From the NCBI GenBank assembly GCA_030568195.1, contig JAJLTO010000013.1, positions 186,001 through 250,000 of the forward strand: a stretch of DNA of 64,000 nt. The letters run 5' to 3'. The position numbers were made by a program, and so were the translations under genes. Source of the stretch: Dipodascopsis uninucleata var. uninucleata. Its lineage: Eukaryota; Ascomycota; Lipomycetes; Lipomycetales; Lipomycetaceae. Position 1 is the stretch's first letter; the number at the start of each line of letters is the position of its first letter. Shown piece by piece: positions 24,235 through 36,119 of this stretch. Below the pieces are notes generated by a model. It saw only the letters and a program-made list of their open reading frames with translations, searched no databases and was not told the origin of the DNA.

Positions 24235-24252
24235 GTATATATATATATATAT
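24235..24252. repeat. short TA microsatellite
   Basis: A run of TA dinucleotides in the 243-bp gap between RPN14 and CEG1. Probably neutral. Confidence 0.6.
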
Positions 24253-24381
24253 TCAATATCTTAGTATCTTGAGCACGTGAAAAATTAACCACATGCACAC
24301 ACACTAATACACAAACTCAAAAGACAAAATAATACAGTACAATTAAAATACACTAGTAGTTCGTGATTCCATGAGAGCGAG

Positions 24382-25848
24382 CTAACCTTGAATCTTTCGC
24401 TTTTCACCTGGCCGTTCATGATTATAATGATTGTGTCCATCCTCATTAGCGCGTCGTTGCCGCTCACGTTCGCGAAGTCTGTTGTTTTCTTCTTCTTGGC
24501 GAGCACGACGCTTCCAAGCTTCACGGATCCTTTGATGTGCTTCGAGTAGCTCTTCTTTAGTCACCCCATCTTTAACTGATACAACGATCTTTTCAACCAC
24601 TGAAATATGATTTGGAGTCAGCTTGTCATCACGAAATCGTAGGTATCGCCATACATTCTTCTTATTGTCAAACACACACTCAACAACTCGCTCATCTAAT
24701 GGTTCTTGTAAAGCCTTTAGTTTATTCCATTCCTCTTCATCAAGATATAGTTCTCCGTAGGGCTTATATGTCTTGTCGCCGCACCATACGGACAGAATCG
24801 TGGTTGGTTGGGCATCGTAGTCGATAAAGGAATTCGCTTCGTCTTCGGGATCTGTGTATATAGGGAAGTGCAATGTCAATCGAAAATCGATAGAATTCTC
24901 CTCTGCGGGCTTCCATTTCAGTATTTTTTCATCGGTACCAAATATATATGGGGTTAATCGTGATGTGAAAATTAGACCATCACAACCATGCTTCAGCTTA
25001 GGAATAACTTCATTCCATAACTTAGGGAGTGCGTATGAATATTCCATATCCTTGAAATCAATTTGAAATGGGAAAAACTCAACCTCTTCAGGATAATTCT
25101 TGCAAAGCTGCGCATAAGGTTTATAGACCAGCTCCCTAAAGTATCCTAATCGTTTGTCTAAAGTTCGCTCGGTAAGTAGCTTGCCGTCAATTATCAGCGA
25201 GTCGAATACAAGAAATTTCATAACTGTTTTGCCATTTCCCAGGTCATCAAGCACTAACTCTCCGTCCACTATGCAATCTGTGTGAAATCTTTGGACGTTA
25301 TCCTGCAGTGGAAAATGAAGACCCTGTACGTAATAATAATCGTTCTTCCTATCAATTAAGTAGGTCGCCTCATTTTCGCCTTCCTGAGTCAGAAACATTA
25401 AACATCGTATACCATCCGACTTCTCACATACGAAGTAGCTATAAATGCAAGAAGACAATCAGTCGAAACATTCAATACATATTATTAATCGTAAGCACGA
25501 TGAATTCGAATCGAGCATACTCTTCCTTTTCCAAGTTTTCTTTAATGTGAGATTTGTTAAATGATACTGGTTGCGCACCTATAATTCACAAACAACCACG
25601 TAATTATGTTAATTTAATCTTCTTTAAGAATTATATTATGGCACCGTTATTGAGCCTCTGGGTATTCGGTCTCCAAATCGCGGGTTATATTGAAAGACGA
25701 CGAGTATCATTCAATCTCGCGTATAAAGTAACGTACCAGGAAAATTCGTGTTTTTACGTCGTAACAAGCGAGCAACCACTTGTCTCAAGCCATCAGCATA
25801 TTGTGGAGGCGCTTTTATACCTGGAATAGATGGCACTGCTCCCGCCAT
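24382..25848 (-). CDS. CEG1: mRNA capping enzyme guanylyltransferase (Ceg1-type)
   Basis: The exons are 25737-25848, 25521-25578 and 24382-25438 (408 aa). The enzyme transfers GMP from GTP to the 5' diphosphate end of nascent Pol II transcripts in the nucleus. Motif I is VCEKSDGIR, with the GMP-accepting Lys63, and is built across the second intron. Other nucleotidyltransferase motifs follow: CIVDGELVLDD, FLVFDSL, CDGLIFTSR, LKWKPAEENSIDF and LRFRDDKLTPNH. The N-terminus (VPSIPGIKAPPQYADGLRQVVARLL, then FPGAQPVSF) matches fungal Ceg1. The C-terminus is a charged Arg/Glu helix ending KRKIQG. Only the transferase is present; as in other fungi the triphosphatase should be a separate protein. Confidence 0.96.
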
Positions 25849-26285
25849 TATGCTTAAGTACCACTCTACTACACCTTATGAAGGACCCTTGAATAAGATT
25901 GGAAATAAAATCTTCAAGAGGCTGTTACTTTGTATAACTGATTTCAGCCCTAATTCCTTCGCTATAACAGGAATTTATGAAGCAGCCAACCGATCATTCA
26001 TCGATAATTGAATTCAATCGATTCAAAGTGTAGAACGTACTCCGTTGTCTTGTAGCGCAGATTCTGAAATCGAATCTCGGCTTTCCTGTTCGCCTGGCTG
26101 AAAAAAAGAATTGTGTATCCAGACTGCTTCGTGATGCTCATTGGGGTTATGGCAAGGCAAGATTTCTCCCATTAAAAAGTATAGCTAAAAGAAAACGTTC
26201 TCTAAATTCTAGTGCAACGGCTATTCCTTTATGCAGATTTGATGGCGGAATACTGGAACTAAAATTATCTAACTACTGAAATATT
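25849..26285. other. divergent promoter, CEG1 and NSRP1-type gene
   Basis: This 437-bp region lies between divergent genes. A stretch near 26050-26100 resembles pol III box sequences but cannot fold as a tRNA. No gene is seen. Confidence 0.4.
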
Positions 26286-27178
26286 ATGGGTATTAAATTT
26301 GGGGGACTGAAGTTGCAAAAGAAGCCGGAAAGTAGTCGTACTAGCAAGCCAGCCGCTAAGTCTGTGTTTGGCGATGATCCACTTGAAGATGAATATGAAG
26401 ACGAGAATGAAATTGACGAAGTGAAATCAGAAGACGAGGATATCCTTAAGACTGCAAAAAAATGGAAGCTGAAATTGCCTGATAGAGTAGCAACGAGGAT
26501 GAAAGATGAGGACGATCTAGCGGAGAAGTTGAACGCCAGACAAAGAGTCAATACTGAACTCGTTGCGCAGAGTATTAGAAATTCAGAGCTGAGTGCAACG
26601 CAAGAACTCCAAGACCCCTCTGTTTATGCATATGATGAAGTCTACGATACGATGAAGTCTGCAGAAAGAGACGCGCGTACGAAATTTACCAAAAATGAAG
26701 ATAAGACTAAGGTAAGATATTTGCATTATCTAAATTGAAACACTCATACTAACTTCTTGATAGTCTAAGTACATAGAGAGCCTCCATAAGTCTACGGAGG
26801 CACGACAAAGAGACAGACTACTGGCTCGAGATACTTTGAACAAAAGAGAGCGAGAAAGCGAGGGAGATGAATTTGCAGATAAGGAGGTGTTCGTAACAAG
26901 TGCTTACAAGAAACAGAAAGCAGAAGTTGAGAAATTGAAAGCAGAGGAAGAGGCCAAAGAAGGTAGGTTATTGTTCGATCTGTTCTTTTATATCTCTCAG
27001 CATCTTTCTAACACGTACAATTTCTTTTACTATAGAGGCAGAAAAAAAATCAAAGAGGAAGGGTCTTACATCTATCTATCACAAAGTGCTGTCACAAGCG
27101 GAAAATACGCATGACGCTGCTGTTCGAGCAGCTGCAGCTTCAGCTACAACAAAAGACGCAAAGTCAGACCACCCTTAA
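26286..27178 (+). CDS. NSRP1/CCDC55-type splicing regulatory protein
   Basis: The exons are 26286-26711, 26764-26962 and 27036-27178 (255 aa). After an N-terminal MGIKFGGLKLQKK and an acidic region, the conserved NSRP1 domain (formerly DUF2040) runs from about residue 105: LQDPSVYAYDEVYDTMK, SKYIESLHKSTEARQRDRLLARDTLNKRERE, then EGDEFADKEVFVTSAYKKQ. The family binds spliceosomal material and influences alternative splicing in animals. The fungal role is less studied. The long charged helix (about 140-220) suggests a coiled coil. The C-terminus is Ala-rich. The gene is convergent with the dehydrogenase gene, with stops 154 bp apart. Confidence 0.88.
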
Positions 27179-27332
27179 GCATATATTGTTTTAAGCTTGT
27201 AATGTATCATTTAATAAAAGCTGATTATTATTATTTTCTGGAAAAATAAATAAGCAAGTTTAAAATTGAAAATATGTACGCAATGATACGGGACTGATAG
27301 TCCTAGAATTTCATAGTTGTAAGAATAAAAAT

Positions 27333-28346
27333 TTACTTCTTGCAGCTGTATGGAAGTCCAGCCTTCTCTCTGAGAACACCATAAATCGAAGTCAAATCAC
27401 CAGACTCTCCTTGAACTTTCTTGACCTCAGCAAAGTGTTGAAGTGCAATTTCCGCGATGGGCATCTCAGTACCAGAGCTTTTGGCCAAGCTGACGGCATG
27501 TCTAGCATCCTTTGCAGCCAAGTCAACAGCAAAGATAGGCTCCTCGCGGAGATAGTCACCAGTAAGGAGACGCTTGCTGTAAAGTGAAAATGGAGATGCT
27601 CCGAAAAGACCGTTAATGAATTGATCCAAATACTCAGTTCCAAGACCGCACTTCTCAGCAAGGACATGACCCTCTGCCAAAGCCTCAACCATAGCAATGA
27701 TGATCGAGTTTCCAGAAATCTTGAGATCAAGAGCCTTTCCAATATCGGGCTTATCTGAAAGATCAATGATCATGCGACCCATGACACCGACAATGTATGG
27801 TCGAATTTGTTCAATGCCAGTCTTGGAGCCAGCGAGGACAAAGATTAGACCTCCTGCAGCAGAAACAGCAGGAACACCGAACACAGGAGAGGCGACAAAC
27901 TCAGCACCGGCTTCCTTAGTGAGTTTCTCCAGCTCTCTGGTGGTATCTGGATGGATGGTAGAGCACTCGACGAAGGTTTTACCTTTAACACCTCCGGGAA
28001 CCTTAAAGGCAGTGTCAAACAAAGACTTGACGGCCTCGTCATTGCTGATACACGAGAAGATGATATCAGACTTGGCGATAGCCTCCTCCGAGGATGAGAC
28101 TACAACGCAGTTCTTTTCTTTGAAGGGCTCTGCTTTCTTGGCCGACCTGTTCCAAACGATTGCCGGCTTCTCTAAATTACCCTTAGTAATGAGGTTGTTG
28201 GCCATGCCCTAGAAGAATAGGAGGGAATGTCGTCATTAGAATGCAGTCCAAGAGAGACGTAATTGTCTCAATTTATTAGGATAAGTTATCTACTTCCTAC
28301 TCACAGAACCCATATTACCAAGACCGAGGAAAGCTACTTGAACCAT
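27333..28346 (-). CDS. beta-hydroxyacid dehydrogenase (3-hydroxyisobutyrate/6PGDH-like)
   Basis: The exons are 28305-28346 and 27333-28208 (305 aa), joined after MVQVAFLGLGNMGS; the GxGxxG nucleotide loop and the following GMANNL straddle the intron. The Rossmann domain is followed by the substrate-binding CSTIHPDTTREL and the catalytic Lys177 in LDLKISGNS. Family members oxidise beta-hydroxyacids (3-hydroxyisobutyrate, tartronate semialdehyde, glyoxylate-type substrates) with NAD(P). No clear mitochondrial presequence precedes the Rossmann fold, so a cytosolic location is likely and a classical valine-pathway HIBADH is less so. The gene is divergent from the Vba-type transporter across 2.7 kb. 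Confidence 0.9.
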
Positions 28347-30683
28347 TTTGGACTTTTTTACTCTCTCAATGAGATGATTGATTCTCTTTTACTTGTAAAA
28401 AATACAGATTATTATCAGAGCAAGAAATAAGCTTGAGCCAGAATTCATCGTACTAATTACTGCTCGACTCGCTTACCCTCTTGCAAATCTTTCTGATAGG
28501 AAGTTAATTCACAATGCTTCTTACGTCAGACAGCTATCACTCTCTGCCCTTACCCAAGACGTAAACAATTACACCGATTCCCAAGGGTTTGACGGATAGG
28601 CTCAATGAGTCATTGGTTATGTAATACTATCGTGTCAGCGAAACCGGCAGCGGCAGACGAGGCAGTAGTGAGACACGTTGCTAGGCTGCTGCTGATATAT
28701 TGATGTGAGAAGGCATCGAGGAAGCAGCTATATTGAGGAGAAATAACGTAGAAATAGGACAAGGAGGAGCGGCACTGCCTGACTCTTATTTGAGTAGTAG
28801 CCACTGTCGAGGAGTAGCAGTCCACTTGGGGATACCGAGATGCACTAATGCCTCGTAGAACGGCAGATGTGCATAATATTTTGTCTCGAGCCTGATGACG
28901 ATAAGACAAGAAGAGCGAGCAGAGATGGACAATACAGGCACGTTGTCCATAAATGCCTCTCTGCATATAAGAGACCTATGCAGTATCTATCAAACAAGAC
29001 TAGGGAGTTTAAACGCACCTTCTTGGCCATCAAACGGTACAGGACTGAATTTTCGTCTTTCATCACGACAGTATCATGCTGATCTGACCTTTGATCAGGG
29101 TACAATTGGACAGCCAAGCGACTCACCTGTCAACACGAATAGTTGGACTACAAAGGATAATTATGGCCATAAGCATTTGTAGTGAATTCACTATTACACG
29201 AGAGGTTCTTCGAGGCACTCGGCTGGATCTCCTTAGATAGTTTTCAGGGACCAGTAAGTAGACACACACGAGAAGTATAATACTACGGGCAACTTGTATG
29301 TATACCTAAGGTATTTGACAAGTAGAGCATAAATACATGCTAATATGACATATATAACAATATCAGCAATAATTATAACGAGTATTCCGTACGATCTATG
29401 ACACACTCTCGTAACATTAGTGGCGGAATATCGGTGCACTATTACCGTGCACCGCAGATACAAATAATACTACTTTCTGCACAATAGCGCAGAAAGCCAA
29501 AGATTTGCAAGAGATGAATATAATTTACCTGATAGTCTGTAGAACTGATAGTTTCACCATTTGCAGTTGAGGATGCTATCAGACGTTGATTTATGTGCGT
29601 TAATTGTGTACTATTAAAGTGTTTTTCTTATACTATTTCTCAATTTCTTTTTTACCGAGTGTATCACTAGCGGTGGGTACGCTAGTTTATGAAGCAATCT
29701 TTAGCATGTATAGCTGTACACCGATTGATATATACTTGAAAATTTGTTTAAATGTTTATCTTTGTAGACATATCCTAATTGCACTTTATTTCAAGATAAG
29801 GCAAGAGCCGGCGAAAGATAACTCAAGAAAGTTTCCGCTTCGTCCCGATCAAGCCAAAAAAGCTCGTGAAAACACTCTTAATGTCCGGTAACACAAATTC
29901 TATTTTCGTAGCTTTACTTAATAATTGATATTTTTCTTCTGTAACAGCCATACAGATCGAATTTTTTTGCCTTCGAACTTCTTGCCTCCTTATTTAAGTT
30001 GTTTAGCTTTTACTTCTTCACTACACTACTCTTTGTCTGTCCGTCCGTGAAGAAGTTTAAATACTCCTAATACTAATCGTGTATTCACAAGTTTTCTCAC
30101 CTGTATGATAAATATACGGCTGCATATTCTTTACAGGCTTGCTTTCATATCCAAAGTGCTTTATATATACATGCGTGCGCTAGCATCTACTAGTTTGGCG
30201 AAATCAGATAGATATCTATAATTCTACTTGTTTCAAACGCTTGCTCATGTGCTTGCTTATGTCAATTCTGTCACTCGCAGGCTCTATTATTTTTTAAATT
30301 CCTCTGTATAAGGTGACTAATAAAACGAGGTCCTCGAAGTAACTAACTAGACGCTGTCGGACCGTATTACTGATTACTGACGTATCATAATCGTATACGT
30401 CTTGTGAGGCAGTATATCAATCATTCCATCATAAAGAAGAATAAGTAAAAGTAGTATCTAGTCTATTGGATGCGTCAGTTGCTACTAAAACACAGGTGGT
30501 TATATCAAAGTAAGTGGTCAATTAGCACGAATCTGAACAGAGAAAGTGCGTAGCTGGAGCTCAATCCTTTTCACGGCAATTATTCTAGCAAAGATGGGGA
30601 TGAGAGACATTTCCAAGTATGAAAGACCATTTCCTGAAATATATCGTATATATGATATGTGTGACTATATACTGGAACACATG

Positions 30684-30720
30684 CACATATATACATATAT
30701 ATATATATGTGTGTGTGTGT
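30684..30720. repeat. AT then TG dinucleotide microsatellite
   Basis: Alternating CA/TA, then (AT)n running into (TG)n; alternating purine-pyrimidine DNA of this kind can slip or adopt Z-form. It sits about 310 bp upstream of the transporter ATG. Confidence 0.7.
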
Positions 30721-30916
30721 TCAGAAATCTCAGTGCATAACTTTCTCGTGGAAATTCTCTTGACGAGCCTACTAGTTTTATTTCTTCGCAATATTACAAC
30801 TTCACTGGAAGTTTTGAGACGTCTGTTTTGACTCTAAAATGCTAACTTCTCATTGTACAGGTATATAGATATCAGACTACTGTATTAATTATATATTGCT
30901 AGTTATACATTATCGC

Positions 30917-30956
30917 TTTTGGAAATTTTTTGGAAATTTTTTGGAATTATTTTTTG
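30917..30956. repeat. short tandem repeat, TTTTGGAAATT unit
   Basis: About three imperfect copies of TTTTGGAAATT lie head to tail about 70-110 bp upstream of the transporter ATG, inside its probable leader or core promoter. Confidence 0.6.
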
Positions 30957-31026
30957 GACTTAAAGTCTCTTTTTTTTGGATATATAAAATTGGGTCATCT
31001 TCTCTTGGACGGTAAAAGAATAAATT

Positions 31027-32907
31027 ATGGCAAATACATTTCCGAGCTCTCGTGATCCTAGTATGGTCAATCTGGATTTTCAGGAGATTGAGACCTCCAT
31101 GCCTGCGGCTATGGAATCTCAACCTCGACCTGCATTGCTTGATTTAAATCCGGCAGAAATGAACGATCCGGCTTCTGACACAGACAGTGATTCTTTAGCT
31201 ATCGAGCTCGAAACTGATGTTGAGACTGACGACGACGAGTTTGGCGGAAAGAAGAATATTGACGATGATACTCCACTTCTAAAGGGTCGTCGCCATGACA
31301 TTGAAGAACTCGACTCTAGTCTACCAGCTGACTATATAAGTCCTAATTCACCCAACTGGAAGCCAACACTTAGACTGCGTTTGATCCAGATTGTTACATG
31401 TACTAACGTGTTCTTAATGGGCTGGGACTCCAGCTGCACTGCATCTACCTATGCATTAATTGGATCTGAGTTTAACGCTGCGAACAACGTTAGCTGGATT
31501 AGTACTTCCTATTTGATTACGTCTACTGCGTTTCAGCCTTTGTATGGCCGATTTTCTGATATTGTTGGTCGGCGTGCGTGCTTCTTATTTGCAATTAGCA
31601 TATTCTTCATTGGAACTCTTGGCTGCTCTATGGCTACTTCTTTATTCACCTTAAACATTGCTCGTGCGGTCACTGGTATTGGAGGTGGCGGTCTTACTAC
31701 TCTGGGAACTATCATTCTCTCGGATATGGTACCCTTCCGTATACGTGGTATTTATCAGTCTGCGCTCAATTTCTGTTGGGGCTTTGGTAGTATTTCTGGT
31801 GCTTCTACAGCTGGAATTATAGCTGATGCATTTGGCTGGCGATATGTCTTCATTTTCCAGCTTCCAATATTTATAGTTTCTATTGTGCTAGGATATATGT
31901 ATATCATGAATCCACCATCAGCTGGAATGTCGACGCAGAAGAAGCTTCAGAATATTGATTTTGGTGGTAGTGTTACTCTTGTTCTTGGTCTTGCATCATT
32001 GTTAGCATGTCTGTCAATGGGTGGTAATGAATACGCATGGTCAGATAGGCGTGTCTGGGGATTTGGTGGGCTTTCTGTCATGCTTTTATGTATTTTCATT
32101 TATGTAGAAGGTAATATTGCTAGAATGCCTGTTCTTCCATTACGCATTCTAAGAGGAAGACAACCAATCAGTAGTTTGACTACCACTTTTTTCACTGGTC
32201 TTGCCAATAATGGTCAGCTCTTTATGCTTCCTTTGTATTTCCAGGCTGTTAACTTGGATCCTGCTTCGGTAGCTGGTGCTCGTTTAATTGTTCCATCACT
32301 GGTTGGAATTATTGGTTCTCTTTGTGCTGGTATCATCATGTCACGATGGGGTCACTTAGCTAGACTAATGAAGGTAGGCTGCTGTATTATGTTCATAGGC
32401 TGCGTTCTCGTCGCCACGTTTTCCAGAGGAACTCCGACTTGGCGTTATATTTTGTTTATGATGCCTACTCAATTCGGAAACTCAATCCTTATGCCTGCTG
32501 TTTTGTTCAGTATGCTCTCTCATTTCTCTCGAGATGATCATGCTGTTGCTACGGGTGCCTCGTATTTGATTCGTTCTATTGGTTTAGTATTAGGTGTCGC
32601 GGTATCTAACGCCATTGCTCAGAATTCTCTTGCGTCACTCCTTCCTTCGTTGTTTGAGAATTTTCCTAATGGCGCAGATATCGCAGATACTGTAATTCAT
32701 TCTGTTACTGCTATAAAGACTCTTGCTCCGGATGCACAGGATTTAGCAATTTCTGGTTATAGTATAGCTCTGAGAAGGTGTTTCATAGCTGCGACGTTGG
32801 CCTCATTTATTGGCTTGATTGCTTCCATGTTTTCAAATGCTACTAAGTTATCTAGGCGCGAGGACGAACTCGAGAATGATGACTCTGGACATATGGCGGA
32901 GGCGTAA
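31027..32907 (+). CDS. Vba-type vacuolar basic amino acid transporter (MFS, 14 TM)
   Basis: This single exon encodes 626 aa. Residues 1-105 are cytosolic and acidic, with DDDTPLLKGRR, a likely acidic-dileucine vacuolar sorting signal. The membrane domain (about 112-610) has the DHA2/Vba pattern: NVFLMGWDSSCTASTYALIG in TM1, SWISTSYLITSTAFQPLYGRFSDIVGRR with the MFS loop 2-3 motif, and RAVTGIGGGGLTTLGTIILSDMVP. Relatives (yeast Vba1-3) import Arg, Lys and His into the vacuole by proton antiport. The strict D-x-x-S/T start of the first helix is kept. Drug transport by a DHA2 relative is an alternative. It is convergent with the HSL-type hydrolase. No intron, unlike most neighbours. Confidence 0.88.
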   Translation: MANTFPSSRDPSMVNLDFQEIETSMPAAMESQPRPALLDLNPAEMNDPASDTDSDSLAIELETDVETDDDEFGGKKNIDDDTPLLKGRRHDIEELDSSLPADYISPNSPNWKPTLRLRLIQIVTCTNVFLMGWDSSCTASTYALIGSEFNAANNVSWISTSYLITSTAFQPLYGRFSDIVGRRACFLFAISIFFIGTLGCSMATSLFTLNIARAVTGIGGGGLTTLGTIILSDMVPFRIRGIYQSALNFCWGFGSISGASTAGIIADAFGWRYVFIFQLPIFIVSIVLGYMYIMNPPSAGMSTQKKLQNIDFGGSVTLVLGLASLLACLSMGGNEYAWSDRRVWGFGGLSVMLLCIFIYVEGNIARMPVLPLRILRGRQPISSLTTTFFTGLANNGQLFMLPLYFQAVNLDPASVAGARLIVPSLVGIIGSLCAGIIMSRWGHLARLMKVGCCIMFIGCVLVATFSRGTPTWRYILFMMPTQFGNSILMPAVLFSMLSHFSRDDHAVATGASYLIRSIGLVLGVAVSNAIAQNSLASLLPSLFENFPNGADIADTVIHSVTAIKTLAPDAQDLAISGYSIALRRCFIAATLASFIGLIASMFSNATKLSRREDELENDDSGHMAEA

Positions 32908-33464
32908 ATTTGGAATCGGCACTGGTTTCTAAATTATTTCAGTTTGATCATTTTTATCATGGCCAAGTTTTCATTTATTCTTTTGGTTTTGATACAGGTT
33001 TATATGCATTAAGAAAAGAAGAGAGGATGTTTTTTTGCACGTGTTATTAAGCATAGAATGCATATCTGTGTTTGAATATAGATGCCCTTATTATGGCTTC
33101 TAATTTTGGAGAGGGAGTGCGATTTTAAAAACCAATAGTTTTGATTAAATTCAAATTAAAATATACAGAGCATGATTATTCTTAACATTTTTGATAATGT
33201 TGGAATGCTTCTGCAAAGATTAATGACAGGCATTATGGCCCATATTGATGTCCGTAGTAGTATGAATGAAATAAGGAATGTTTTATCAAATTTCAAGTAA
33301 CTCATTTTCATTAAGTAGTTGCGCTTAAAACTGTTAAGTAATATAGATACAAGCAAAAATCCAAAATTACTATTTTGATTAAATAGCCGTACCAACAATC
33401 ATTAGTTCGTATAATATCTAAACTCTGAGAAAATTTGAACGAAGATATTTATTATAATACTATA
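32908..33464. other. convergent 3' intergenic region
   Basis: This 557-bp AT-rich stretch lies between the Vba-type transporter and the HSL-type hydrolase. It appears to hold only 3' UTRs. Confidence 0.4.
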
Positions 33465-34973
33465 TTATATATATTTTCGGTCAACCCATAAAAATTTCAA
33501 AAGATGTTCAAATTCAGATAGCCGGTTGGTCATTTTCTTCTTGAGCTCACTTTGCGTAATATCTGGCACCTCTCTGTACAGTGCTTCTTCCTCGCCTCTC
33601 AAGTTCACCTTAACTTCTTTTCCAGATATTGTTGAGTCTGACTTGCTAACGCAGAAGTCGATGAAGTTTTTCATCTCCTGGTATGATTTCTGGACAGAAG
33701 GATTAGTAGGTCCCAACACATGAAAAACATGGGGTAATTTTTCATGAAAATATAAAAACACTGTATTGCGCGCTTCTTTATAATATTTCACCAATAAAAA
33801 ATCAGAATCAGCAAGTCGCTCTTCGCTTACTGCTATATACATGGGACAAGCACCGTCCCAAGATGGCGTAGTCAGTGGCGATGCCAAAGGGTGCAAAATA
33901 GCGTTATCCTCGACATAATGCTAGAAGGAGTTATTATAATAGTACGTGCACACGCGGAGAAATTATTCAGAACATACCAGTAGACGCATATTTTTTGCGG
34001 GCCACGACTCACTGCGCTTCAGATCAGGATAATAGTTTGCGGAAGGTATATAGTCATATTTATCGATAGATTGAGAATGTTCAGATGGCAAGCATCGCGT
34101 CAGCTCAACCCATGGTGAGATAAGTAAGATACCAGCAGGTATCGGTAGGGGTTCCGCAAGCGCTGGGTTGTTCTGCCCGCCGTAACGAATGACATTCAAT
34201 AGCGAAATTGCCAACGACCCCCCAGAGGAGTCGCCAGCAAGAAATATACGGGAAGGCGATACACCCAAGATATCAATAAGGTAATTATAGGCTAACAGTC
34301 CATCGCAAAGTGCACAAGGAAGTGGATTTTGGGGAGAAAGCCGATAATCAACAGAGAGCACTTTTGATTCTGTCTGATCTGCAATTGCACCTGTTAAGAA
34401 CCGGTGTGCCTGTGCAGATCCCATGTAGTGTGCACCACCATGAAAGTATAAAATAACTCGATCATTTGAATCAATCTTGACATTCTCGTTTGTTTCCTCT
34501 CTTTTCCATATCACCCATTCGCATGGTACTGGTATGAAGGACGGCTCTAAGATATCTGGCTTCTCTGTGAATCCGCTTTGTTCGGTGAGACGGTCAATTG
34601 CTAATTGCATGGTTCCCTTGAGACATTCAACAACTTTCTGGCTTTCCGGTAATGATATTTCAAATGGCACAGTTTCAATATTCTCATTCTTATATGGTAA
34701 TCCCCTCTTTTTCGATCTTGCCTGTATTTCCTCAACGGTATTGTGATCGTAGTAAAGCCACTTTCGAATCACCGACACCAATAAATGCATACGTAAATCC
34801 CATCCTTCTAGAAGATTTCTTTGCAATGTAATATGCATTGCAGACTCATAGATAAGATGAGGAACCAAGCGTGCTATTAAGAGCGCTTCTTTAATATTCA
34901 TTTTGTCCTCGGACGAATGTTTTGGTCGTGCTTCCACACTTTGTTCGCGCGCTTTCTTGCCTAATCTGATCAT
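33465..34973 (-). CDS. HSL-family alpha/beta hydrolase (esterase/lipase-like)
   Basis: The exons are 33978-34973 and 33465-33920, joined in phase 0 (483 aa). The oxyanion signature FHGGAH is at residues 177-182 and the nucleophile Ser249 lies in AGDSSGGS, both in hormone-sensitive-lipase-family form. VDYRLSPQNPLP between them is also typical. Exon 2 carries the C-terminal core: WDGACPMYIAVSEERLADSD, the region of the catalytic acid, and LPHVFHVL with the likely catalytic His. An extra segment (about residues 405-483, charged) follows. Fungal homologs hydrolyse sterol or short acyl esters; Say1-type sterol deacetylases share this family. No strong transmembrane anchor is evident, although a weak hydrophobic patch lies near 30-55. 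The substrate is unknown. Confidence 0.86.
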
Positions 34974-36119
34974 GGTCGCGAGAACAAATTAACCGTCATA
35001 GATTAGCAGTAACGTCTTTCTTTTAATCCTGTGTCGCTAATTTATTCAAATTTAATGGTTATACTCTTGATTATATACGGACACGAACAATTCCTTCTCA
35101 TGGACTTGTAAATGTCTTGTAGATGAGTCTAATATCGTGTGATTTGATTTTTGATTAAGTAATTTAATAAGAATATCTATACCGGTAACTCCCGATATAT
35201 ATATCGATGATGGCGATAAGAAATTTTTAGCTATTCATCCATTAATGAGTGCCTGGACCGTGCTAATAATTCTCCGCTACTCATATAGGCATATAGATAT
35301 TCATTTTTGGATATATCGATCGCACTTTTAGCGTTTTAAGTAGTGAATAGCTTTACCGTAAATTGAATAGACGTAGTATGACCTTAGACTACAACGCTGT
35401 TGCAGATTCAATATCTGATTGATGTAACTTCAATTATCTAATTTCTAAAATGCTTAAATTCAGATATGCTACTTAGCACTCTCCATTTGAGATTAACCTG
35501 CACACCATCGGCTGAACTTCAATGAAATCTCCTTACTTCTAATGCTAACCTCCTATCTTCGTTGAACATTTTTCGATAGCTTGTTCTGCCTGTTTCGTAT
35601 CTACATGCGACTTAGCCTCAAAGTTCTACAGTTTTATGTGAATGTCAGAACACTTATCAATAAGTACTTTTGATCTATGCATAAAGCAAAAGTAATCTTA
35701 TCTGCATTAATATTGATACTTAAAATTGGGAAGAATTTTTATATCTGAGATGTATGCAACGGTAGCTAATGGTATGGCTATCGTAAAGTAGTCGCGTTAC
35801 ACGTATGTTATTAATTCTTGAATAAATCTGAACAAATATCACAATACTTTACACAAATCACAAAAAAGCTTTCTAAATATATTCTCGTATAGAACATGCA
35901 AACTTCAGAATTAGAAGAATTATTATGATGCGAGTTACCAAACCAAAAAAAATATCAACTGTGAAAGTGAGTATAGAAATCAAAGAAAGTACAGCATATC
36001 GATTAATGAAAATATGCTGGACTAATTTATGATATTCATAAAATATCAAAGGCATGCCATCAGTATATACTTAAAACCGGAACTCTCGTTTTATAATTCT
36101 ACATTTTTGCTCAAATTCG
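34974..36119. other. intergenic region between tandem minus-strand genes
   Basis: This 1.15-kb AT-rich region lies upstream of the HSL-type hydrolase and downstream of the Dgr2-type gene. A 60-codon minus-strand hydrophobic frame (35873-36055) is not accepted. No RNA gene or repeat is seen. Confidence 0.4.

Larger units (their letters stand above)
28347..31026. other. long divergent intergenic region, 2.7 kb
   Basis: This gap separates the dehydrogenase from the Vba-type transporter. Small frames occur on both strands but none has codon bias, splice support or a recognisable motif. It includes an AT/TG microsatellite (30684-30720) and a short tandem repeat (30917-30956), both within about 350 bp of the transporter ATG. 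I see no RNA gene. Confidence 0.45.

Noticed and set aside
26040-26105. Pol III box-like sequence (TAGCGCAG ... GTTCGCC)
   Set aside because: The spacing is too short for a tRNA and the ends do not pair.
27697-28212. 171-codon plus-strand frame
   Set aside because: It lies antisense to the beta-hydroxyacid dehydrogenase, whose motifs are clear; it is a codon-bias shadow.
29604-29891. 95-codon plus-strand hydrophobic frame
   Set aside because: An AT-rich stretch with no family resemblance; it only runs between chance stops.
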